This document shows, piece after piece, positions 48,646-57,599 of a DNA stretch of 64,000 nucleotides (its first letter is position 1; each line of letters opens with the position of its first letter). Under the pieces are notes generated by a model. That model saw only the letters and a program-made list of their open reading frames with translations, made no database searches and had not been told where the DNA came from. Source of the stretch: Eunapius fragilis (Eukaryota; Porifera; Demospongiae; Spongillida; Spongillidae); assembly GCA_963681505.1 (NCBI GenBank), contig OY811992.1, forward strand, positions 1,700,800 to 1,764,799, given 5' to 3'. Both the position numbers and the translations under genes were made by a program.

Positions 48646-49210
48646 TTTACAATGAAAATGGATAATTACAATGGCGTTGTGACGTCACGCGGAAGCTGCA
48701 TTCTGATTGGTGCTTCAAAATTTGGAAGCACAGAACAACTTCGCTTGACTTATCGTCCAGACCCACTGTACGTAGTGTTATACTGCAAGCGATAACACTT
48801 ACGTACATTTGGGTCTGGGGACGAGACTATATAAGCATACAGTTTCATATGACAACATGCTGCTAATATAGGTCTATTTCATTTTCCTTTTCAATCAGAA
48901 GCCTTGTTCCCTTGCTTTTTACACCACCATCATCTTCTTCTCGTATAGAGAATATTTTTATCACTTGTATAATTATATGTCTTCGCTAAGAAAGCTAACA
49001 ATTTCTACATGTACAACCTTTTTGTACCTAATAATTAAGCGATATATCGCGGTTACGATATTAATCTTCACCGCAACCCTGTGCATATCACTTGCTCCAA
49101 ACATCTAAAATTCTAGCTTGGTTTGCAATATGATTTTAAATGGCACTTGTAGCATTGGACAGTTTACCAATATACTCCTTGAGTATGGCGGTAAAAAAAT
49201 AATATATATA

Positions 49211-49462
49211 TGGGACAGTGTCCAGCAGAATCACCCTTCTGGCTAGTTTTTCAAGTTTTCAATTTTTTTGATTTTCCTTGAACACCCATGAGCTTCTGTC
49301 AAATGGTCCTTACGCACCCTAAATCGGACTATCCATCACAAAGTTATTAGGCACTGAATTTATAATTAGCCATACATTTCAATGCGAGCGTTACTTTTCT
49401 TTTGCTTGTTCTGGAAATTTTGAAAAAGTACCATAAGGGTGATTTAGCTGGACACTGTCCCA
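49211..49462. mobile_element. TIR element, 252 bp, before copy 6
   Basis: Ends TGGGACAGTGTCCAGC and complement, extended by AGAATCACCCTT and AAGGGTGATTTA; flanked by TATATA on both sides. The sequence around it (GTAAAAAAA...TATGAAGGTGAGTAGATATA) is continuous upstream of copy 4, where the element is absent, which dates insertion after the duplication. Confidence 0.8.
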
Positions 49463-49743
49463 TATATATATAATTATGAAGGTGAGTAGATATAATACAT
49501 TATCTCTGCATAGTGAAAGCGTCTAAATCAGGGATAATAATATCTCTGTCTAAATCAAACTTTGTCCCTGGGAAGGTGCATTTTATATCCTTGTCATTTG
49601 CAAGGGTGTATTATAGTTCAAGCTCGCGCTCCAGTTGTCAAGGGCGTTGCTAAGAGTCATACCATTATACATAATCATGTCAGAGATCTGGTCGGCTTGG
49701 AACATGAATTAATTTACTTGTAAACCGTAGTTCGTATTTCACT

Positions 49744-49770
49744 GAGGGGCGGGAACCAAAAAGTATTGCG
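49744..49770 (+). promoter_or_regulatory. GC-box block upstream of copy 6
   Basis: GAGGGGCGGGAACCAAAAAG then TATTGCG, about 20-35 bp before the ATG; matches the block before copy 4. Confidence 0.45.
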
Positions 49771-49783
49771 ATTCTAAGTAAAA

Positions 49784-51368
49784 ATGTATGAGAACAACAT
49801 GACAAGGTGAGCCAGTACATTGATTTGTAAACAACTTCACATGCGGTTGTTTCGCTCTATACATGTAGCTGCGTAACTGATCGAGAGTATGCGCTGTGGA
49901 TCCTTGAATTTATCAGCATCGGTGTCGCGGTACAAGGCAGCTCGCAAGAGTGGAAATAATTAACATTTATATATTCCCACAGATCACCATTTGCGTGCTC
50001 TTTTCATTCTTCCAGCGACGAGTAAGCTTTTACAGAAACTTCTTGAAGGGTATCCCGGGAATCGTCTAGTAAGTAGTAGCTTATGAAGAGAGAGGACCTC
50101 CTTTACTTGACGGTCCTTTCTCTTTTCGCTAGCCCTTTGGATCCTGTGCACACGTCCAGGTATCGGATTGTGTATCTTGTTGCCTACGGTGCCGTAGCGG
50201 GAGAAATTGTAGACCTTGTTATCAATTCAGCTTCAGGCCCGGCGGCAAGTGAGTAATACTTGCCGTAAAGAAACGAGTTGGAATTGTTTAATTTCGGCCC
50301 TTCTTCAGTTCTTATCGGTATTCTGAGATTTTTAGAGGTATCGGTCACCTACTTCCCGCTATTCGCCTGTGTAGACGCCCCTGCACCTCTTATCGGCTAC
50401 GTCACAGGGCTTCTGTTTACTCCGTTGCTGTAAGTAGAGGATATAAATACGATCACTTTGTAATGTAATTAGATGTGTAGCTTTGTTTATAACTAAAAAC
50501 TGTAAGCAGTTATGATAAAATATTGATATGAAATCAAAACTCTCTTCCCTCCCTCCATTTCCTAACAGGATTAGCTATCAAGTCATATCACTTGATGTGA
50601 TTTGTCAAGATCACGCAGATCACAATAGCACTGACTATGAATCTAAGGCACAGAGTGTTGGACCCACAGGTGGTGCATTGCTCCACCCCTTTCTCTCTTT
50701 CTCTCCTTCCAGCTGGCAGATGATCTTACCTTCACAATACCAATCCTGTTTTTCCTGTCCCTCATGTTCCTATGGTACCTCCTGAGTGCAGCAAAAGAAG
50801 TCCATCGACTTGTGTCAACATCTTCATCCATTAAGACTGCGGTAAGTTTTAACATGAGGCAGGATAGTTAGGTGGTGTATATGACAGTGTATGATGTGAT
50901 AGGTAAGAAGTGTGAAGCTGAAAAATCGGAACTAATTAATTTCTCATTTTTAACATTCTTTTAATTACTCAATAATTAACAAAATTATCCATTCTACAAC
51001 TTTTTTTTGCATGCACGCACTGATCTTTAGCTCTTTGAACACAAGGTTACGTCATATCATGTAAAACACGTTAGATCTCTGCTTACAAGGTGAGCATCCA
51101 TTTTGTTGTCCAAAAGTATAGACATTTATTCCCACTCTTATGGCCCATCAGACCTGCCCCTCGTAAAAGGATACAGACACTACTGAGCAACTTGTACCCA
51201 TATGACTCCAGTATGTTTTCATAACATCCAAGTCCACCATCTGCACCCTCCCTCCTCCCCTCTCCTTTCCCCTCCTTATCCTTCCCTGTCCCCCAGATGT
51301 GCAGCTTCCTCTCCGTTTTCTGGCTGCCGTGGTGATAATGATATATGTCATGTACCTGGTATGTGTAT

Positions 51369-51407
<39 letters not shown>

Positions 51408-52387
51408 TGCGTATGTGTGTGTGGGTGGGTGTGTGTGTGTAAGGGCAGATCCAGGAGGCTGGGCTATTGACCACACACCATAAGTAACACGACAATTACA
51501 TTGCACGAACACATGAGCAGCATTCAAAATATCACGCAAACTGTCAGCAGAGGTGCCCAGACCTTAGTTTAGACTCCCAATTTCATTTTGTCCTGTTTTT
51601 GCCCCTGCTATGTGGTGTATTTGTGTGCATGAGTACTGTTACATTCATCCCCCAGTTCACTGTTCGGCTATCCTTCTACACGAAAACATTGGTCATGTGT
51701 GTGCAGAAGCTTCTTGAGTGCATAGATAGACTTGGAATGTCAAACAGTACCATGGTAACAAAGGTTACTGGTGATGCCCTCAGTGCCTTCAAAGGTAAGC
51801 ACAGGTATTGCAATGGTATGTTTTCCTACTCTACCCCCACTATATCCCTACACCGCTACCATGCCTCCCAGTGGTGTTCCCTGCTGGGCCAATCATAGCC
51901 TTTGTGTGGAACTTGGGGATCATGATACTCATGATTAGAGCTGTCCGGTGAGTTGAAGACCACACCCACAGCTCTGGGGGAACAAAGATGATCCCTCTGT
52001 CTTTCATTTCACAGCATTCATTTTCAAAAGGCTGCTCGTGGTGACCTTTCATTTCTCTCCACAAGAATTCCCTCTCCTTCATACAGACTGGTATTACACC
52101 ACCCCTATCTCTTCTAAACTCCACCCCCTTCTTTTTAACCGACAGCTGAATAGCATGAAGTACACCAGCTTCCAGATAGCCTTCTTTTTGTGGAGTGGGT
52201 TGAAACAGCAGCACACATACGCACATACATACACACACATACACACATACACACATACATACACACACATACACACACAATACATACACACACACTCTAT
52301 ACACGTACACACATCGTAAAGTATTGCATGCTATACATACACATACAGTCACAGTTGGGTATGACCCGACTATGACATTTGAGAAGT

Positions 52388-52423
<36 letters not shown>

Positions 52424-53418
52424 AAACATTCCAACGAATATGCACACGTCTCACATAGGTTGGATACTTACTTGTTCTGTGGTGTGGTTTGCTGGAGTGG
52501 CTGGTCTGGTTCTGTACTACCTGATCCAGTTCTCAATAGATACAGTACTCCTTATCATAGCAATTATAATGTAAGCCACAGCCTCTGTGTGTGACCATAA
52601 ACCAGTGCAAACACACATCTCACATGGGACCCACATGCATACACTCATCCCCCACACTTACACAAACATACAGAATACCTATGGTGTATTCATTCATCCT
52701 CAATTATGTGGAGCTACTTCTGGTGAAGATATTTTTTGTTGGGGACACAGAAAACAAACACACTGTTCTTAAGAATAGGTACATGAGTTGTGTGAGCCAG
52801 GGAAGGGAAGGGTATAACAGTTGTGGCATCATGGGTGTGGCCATCCATGAGTACCCAGCTCCTGAGCCGTAATTGCCTTCACTACTTGGGTGCTGCAGGC
52901 GACTGTTCTATCTCTTCAGCTACTTTGTCTTCTTCCAAAATGTGGTCGTTGGACTTGTGTCCAGTTTTTTGCGGATCATATTGTCAGTCATCCTTGGGTT
53001 GGTACTATTCTTCAGGTTGGATAGAGTGGTCCTAATGAAAGGCTTTGAGTTCTTGGACCAAGGTAAGCATTGTTGAAATCTGACCTCTATTAACTCTTTA
53101 AAAATTTTAGGTCATGTGTCCTATGTTAGTTTTCTCTATTTGGAGCACACTCAGAACAATTCCATACTCCAAGTGTTCACGGACATCTTTGTGAAGTTGG
53201 GAAATGCTGGAGGTGGTAACAGTGACCCAGAGCTTCAACAGTTGGAAATTGCACCCATTAATAACTTCTATAAATCCATTGGTGAACGCCCTGCCCCCCC
53301 CAGGGTGCCGTTGTCCAGACGGGCATGCAACAGATGGTTGGTGGCTTACACTCTGCTGAGGAACCCAACACTACAAACACTCAGAGCAAGGTCGAACAGC
53401 CTGGTAGAAAAAGCATAG
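49784..53418 (+). CDS. STRA6: STRA6-like retinol transporter, copy 6
   Basis: Exons: 49784-49806, 49869-49929, 49983-50068, 50133-50248, 50309-50429, 50569-50647, 50713-50841, 51117-51210, 51297-51358, 51656-51794, 51872-51947, 52015-52090, 52146-52194, 52459-52570, 52674-52778, 52899-53062, 53111-53418. Joins to 599 aa without a stop. Starts MYENNMTR; exon 4 is shortened (NSASGPAA), exon 6 has three extra codons (DHADHNS), exon 10 is strongly diverged (TLVMCVQKLLECIDRLGMSN). Intron 6 begins GC instead of GT (TCTAAG|GCACAG). Promoter and first exons resemble copy 4; the 3' flank resembles copy 5. Probably functional if the GC donor is used. Confidence 0.84.
51359..51440. repeat. (GT)n microsatellite at exon 9 donor, copy 6
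   Basis: GT array touching the 5' splice site of intron 9, as in all copies. Confidence 0.9.
52200..52425. repeat. CA-rich tracts, intron 13 of copy 6
   Basis: Two CACATACA arrays, 52205-52290 and 52389-52425, between exons 13 and 14. Confidence 0.85.
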
Positions 53419-53978
53419 ATCCCTAGAATGTTGATAACATCTATAATGTGATTCTAGCTAGGTCGAGTCTTGTCCTTGATTGGGAGGTCCGGGATGATCT
53501 GGTTTCTAGTTTCAATGTAGTTTATTATGTTATGATGCACATGTTTGTAACGAATTATAATAAAAGGGTACACTTGGCCAGAGCAACTCTACACTCCTAG
53601 GTTGCTGAAGCACTAGGCATCTATAACTTGCATTGGAGCGTTCAATGTCTCTGATGTTGCTTGGCAACAGCAGGCTCAGTTGAGTCCTGCCTGGGTCTTC
53701 ACAATCTCCTTCACCACTGAAGTGCTTGTTTCATAGCTTCCATTGGCCATTCTGGTATTGCCATTGGAGAAAACCACCACTTGGAGCTATCCATCGACAA
53801 CTTTAATGGCTTCATTGCTGACTCCGAAGCTATTATTTGTTTACTGGACATTCATGATGCTCCTCCCCTGCCAGAGGTACTTGTCATCAAAGATTGAAGA
53901 CCATCAGCTCAAGATTCTCCTCGACCATTCGGCTAATTAGGACCCGAGCACTAGCCGGTGATGATGAATTAGTTGGCT
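53419..53978. repeat. Copy 6 3' flank, duplicate of copy 5 3' flank
   Basis: First part matches 40207-40540, second part matches 41465-41690. Here the two are contiguous, so it preserves the pre-insertion order. Confidence 0.8.
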
Positions 53979-55195
53979 ACGGCTCCTCTCAGTGTCCTCT
54001 CCCCATGCCTCAGCTCCTCTCAGTGTCCTCTACCCATGCTTTGGCTCCTCTCTGTGTCCTCTCCCCATGCCTCGGCTCCTCTCTGTGTCCTCTCCCCATA
54101 CCTCGGATCCTCTCAGTGTCCTCTCCCCATGCCTCGGCTCCTCTCTGTGTCCTCTCCCCATGCCTCGGCTCCTCTCTGTGTCCTCTCCCCATACCTCGGA
54201 TCCTCTCAGTGTCCTCTCCCCATGCCTTGGCTCCTCTATATGTCCTCTACCCATGCCTCGGCTCCTTTCAGTGTCCTCTCCCCATACCTCGGCTCCTCTC
54301 TGTGTCCTCTCCCCATACCTCGGTTCCTCTCTGTGTCCTCTCCCCATACCTCGGCTCCTCTCTATGTCCTCTCCCCATGCTTCAGCTCCTCTATGTCCTC
54401 TACCCATACCTCGGCTCCTCTCTGTGTCCTCTCCCCATACCTCGGCTCCTCTCAGTGTCCTCTCCCCATACCTCGGCTCCTCTCTATGTCCTCTCCCCAT
54501 GCTTCAGCTCCTCTATGTCCTCTACCCATACCTCGGCTCCTCTCTGTGTCCTCTCCCCATACCTCGGCTCCTCTCTGTGTCCTCTCCCCATACCTTGGCT
54601 CCTCTCTGTGTCCTCTCCCCATACCTCGGCTCCTCTCTGTGTCCTCTCCCCATACCTCGGCTCCTCTCTGTGTCCTCTCCCCATACCTCGGCTCCTCTCT
54701 GTGTCCTCTCCCCATACCTCGGCTCCTCTGTGTGTCCTCTCCCCATACCTCGGCTCCTCTCTGTGTCCTCTCCCCATACCTCGGCTCCTCTCTGTGTCCT
54801 CTCCCCATACCTCGGCTCCTCTCCCCATACCTCGGCTCCTCTGTGTGCCCTCTCCCCATACCTCGGCTCCTCTCTGTGTCCTCTCCCCATACCTCGGCTC
54901 CTCTCTGTGTCCTCTCCCCATACCTCGGCTCCTTTCTGTGTCCTCTCCCCATACCTCGGCTCCTCTCTGTGTCCTCTCCCCATACCTCGGCTCCTCTTTG
55001 TGTCCTCTCCCCATACCTCGGCTCCTCTCTGTGTCCTCTCCCCATACCTCAGCTCCTCTCTGTGTCCTCTCCCCATACCTCGGCTCTTCTCTGTGTCCTC
55101 TCCCCATACCTCAGCTCCTCTGTGTCCTTTCCCCATACCTCAGCTCCTCTGTGTCCTTTCCCCATACCTCGGCTCCTCTCTGTGTCCTCTCCCTA
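53979..55195. repeat. 31 bp minisatellite, ~39 units
   Basis: Unit CCTCGGCTCCTCTCTGTGTC followed by CTCTCCCCATA. Variants include CAGTGTCC, TATGTCC, TACCCATG and a deletion unit near 54818. Because 31 is not a multiple of three and the unit lacks stops in any phase, all three + frames stay open for over 400 codons and the minus frames for about 200; none is a gene. Confidence 0.97.
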
Positions 55196-55645
55196 TGATC
55201 GACTTGGCTTTCGGTCATGCCAACACCCCAGCTGTTGGTATGACTTATTGACCAATGCATCTTTACCAAGTCTATAGTACTGGATTTAGGCTGTTTGGAA
55301 TCAACTTGGCAAATCTCAACACTTTTGCTTTTGTTTTTACCGCTAGTAACTTGTCATTGCTCATAGGAAAGGGACATCCGGACCTGGATTCCCTCCTCCC
55401 CCTCACCACCACTACCACACATCCTCTGCTGTCTATCTGTACGTGTTCGTTTTCGACCAATTATTTTCTTACCACCAAGAAGTCAAGGGAATCTATTTAC
55501 ATTTTTACGTAAGACATACATACCAATGTCGCACGTGCACACAAATCTATTATCGTTTTTAACTTTTTGAAATTTGTGTCCCTCGCGATTCTTCGCTAAC
55601 CTGCTCTCAAAGCAGTGCTGGTATTTGGAAGCGAATCTAAACTGA
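55196..55645. other. Spacer right of the minisatellite
   Basis: Begins with the tail of the duplicated segment (TTCGGTCATGCCAACACCCC). No gene seen. Confidence 0.5.
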
Positions 55646-55649
55646 AATT

Positions 55650-55765
55650 AGTGGCGGCAGAAGGGGGGGGGGGGGGGGTCTCGACCCCCCCCCCCACACA
55701 CACACACACACACACACAAAATGGCATTGGAGGGGCGGGGCTGAGCCCCTCCAAAGGTCCTGAAA
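55650..55765. mobile_element. GGCGG-type repeat remnant with G/C runs
   Basis: GTGGCGGCAGAAG plus a G-run, GTCTCGA, a C-run, (CA)n and GGGGCGGGGCTGAGCCCCTCC. Same style as 26895-27065 and 56505-56625. Confidence 0.45.
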
Positions 55766-56504
55766 ATGCTTATTACAATGCGGCACTGGCACTCGGCTAT
55801 CGTATCAAATTGTATTCATATTTAGTACATGTACAGACGTCACGAACGTGCGTCGCCTCAATTGCTATATCCTGCAGCTGCTTTATCACGTGCTTGACAA
55901 AATGAAGCGAAGGCAGGTTCATTTGGATGAAGCGAGGTCATTGAAGCGGGATAAAATTCGATCCTACGTTGCCAACAGCTAACTGTTCTGTAGAGAACCT
56001 AGCATTGATTTTGAGCAGCCGCTAACTGTTCAGCGCAATTACCTCCGCCTACTTCTAACTGTCCGGAGGAGCTGTAGCCAGAAGGCATTGCACCAATCGT
56101 CCTTGCTGCTAATGATTTGACAGCTTGCGACTGTCGAGGTACGTGCTGTAGCAATAAGAGTGAGGTTTATCAGCCTAAACAGATTGAAGTTTTAATACCA
56201 AGAAAGGCAGAAATTTCATGATATCATGGTACAATAAATATCCTTGGATAGCACTATGTCTAACCAAAAATAAAGTGTTCTGCATATACTGTCGACACAT
56301 GTACACGTCATTTAGATCTAGCTCTGTAACAGATTTTGGGTCGGTGTAAAAGTATAATGAATTTAATTATCGTCGCTTTTTAAGCCCCCCCCCCCCCTAC
56401 AATCTTGTATACCTTCCGTCGCCGCTGGAAATCATCCCACAGGTGTCGGATACCAACGGAAGTACCGAAAGAATAAGGCAAGTTGTATTGTTAGGTCATG
56501 ACAG
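55766..56504. other. Spacer without recognised features
   Basis: No coding or repeat call; a C-run lies near 56384-56397. Confidence 0.5.
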
Positions 56505-56625
56505 GGGCGGATCCGGGATTTCAGAAAAGGGGGGGGGGGGGGGGGGGTTGTTAATTACTATTCATGAAGCGGGGGAGGGGTCTGGGGCCGAGCCCCAGCC
56601 GCCAACGCTTTTTTATTATATCATG
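56505..56625. mobile_element. CAGGGGCGGATCC repeat remnant
   Basis: CAGGGGCGGATCCGGGATTT, then a G-run of about 18 and GGGGCCGAGCCCCAGCC. The CAGGGGCGGATCC end is typical of some hAT-like non-autonomous elements; family not proven. Confidence 0.5.
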
Positions 56626-57249
56626 CGCAAAACACTAACTGTGGTGTGGGATTTGCAGGGTCACACGTATGTCCCTGGTCGCGAGGGTACCGCTGCAACT
56701 TATTAGCGCTGCCTTCAGCATAGCCAGTTACAAACCAGTGCATGTGTGTGACACTATTCTATTCGGACCATACACTGGTTATCACATCCTCATCAGTAGC
56801 CATTTTTGCAAATTAAGATGATTAATACAGCCTGTACGTCATATTTTAATCATATCATTAGTGGCCTTAGTTTCAAACTGAGTTGCCTTAGGCGCAGTTA
56901 TTTAGATCATCAATTTTGAAGGGCGTGGATAGAAAACTTGGGGATACTTACTATAGCAACAGAAAACCCGGCCATTTTGCGGAATACAACACTGACATAA
57001 CCGGATACGTCAATCAGTTAGTACCTCCCTTCACCTGCCCCCACCCCTGAAATTTTAATTCCTGGCCAATGCATGCAGTACAAAAATACACATAAAAGCA
57101 ACCTGCATATGTGTGTCTTGCATGCTAAATTTCATCTTTGTTTGGGTCACGGCTATTCAAATTTTTCATCTTCGGTCGCCTGCAATTTATTGCCCCTTTC
57201 ATCATCCTGGCTACACAGCAATAACGAGATGCCACCAATATGCTAGTAT
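56626..57249. other. Spacer without recognised features
   Basis: A short inverted pair ACACTGGTT / AACCAGTG-like is present near 56725-56775. No gene. Confidence 0.45.
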
Positions 57250-57440
57250 CACAGAACTGTTGTCTAACCTCTGCTGTGATGTCATCTAACCTCTACAGTG
57301 ATGTCGTGAGATGTACATCTAACCTCTGCTGTGATGTCATCTAACCTCTGCTGTGATGTCATCTAACCTCTGCTGTGATGTCGTGAGATGTACATCTAAC
57401 CTCTGCTGTGATGTCATCTAACCTCTGCAGTGGAAGTCGT
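57250..57440. repeat. ~22 bp minisatellite
   Basis: Tandem CTAACCTCTGCTGTGATGTC AT units, some followed by GTGAGATGTACAT; about seven units. Confidence 0.85.
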
Positions 57441-57599
57441 GAGATGTCACATACTTGTACCATCTACTGATGTTCTAATACTGTTGTCCCCTCTACAGAT
57501 TTCAGCTAAGATATCTATTTTGGCACATCACCGAATACATCTATCCTCTACAAAGAATGTTGTCGATCTACTAGGCATTGCCAAGTATTGCTGCCACCT

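Larger units (their letters stand above)
43706..48829. mobile_element. Academ-type DNA transposon with RecQ-like helicase, 5,124 bp
   Basis: Perfect terminal inverted repeats of about 97 bp (43706-43802 and 48733-48829) start TAGTCTCGTCCCCAGACCC. A 9 bp target duplication TATAAGCAT lies at 43697-43705 and 48830-48838. It carries a multi-exon transposase gene on + and a RecQ-like helicase gene on -, their 3' ends facing. This architecture matches what I recall of the AcademH lineage of Academ transposons (transposase plus superfamily 2 helicase, long target duplications); the assignment rests on memory and should be tested by search. Perfect repeats imply recent insertion, yet the transposase carries an internal inversion and an apparent frame break, so this copy is probably not autonomous now. 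Confidence 0.8.
43568..48968. mobile_element. Palindromic MITE of ACAAGTAAA family, copy C, split by Academ insertion
   Basis: Left arm 43568-43705 (ACAAGTGAAGAAAAC, GGCGATGGTGATGTAAAAAG, ATAGACCTATATAAGCAT) and right arm 48830-48968 (ATAGGTCTATTTCATTTTCC, CTTTTTACACCACCATC, TCACTTGT) are the two halves of one family member. The 5.1 kb Academ element sits between them. Without the insert and one target copy it would be about 270 bp, the size of copies A and B. Confidence 0.85.

Noticed and set aside
53894-55277. Three overlapping + frames of about 420-434 codons and minus frames of about 200 codons
   Set aside because: They are the same 31 bp minisatellite read in different phases; the unit has no stop in those phases.
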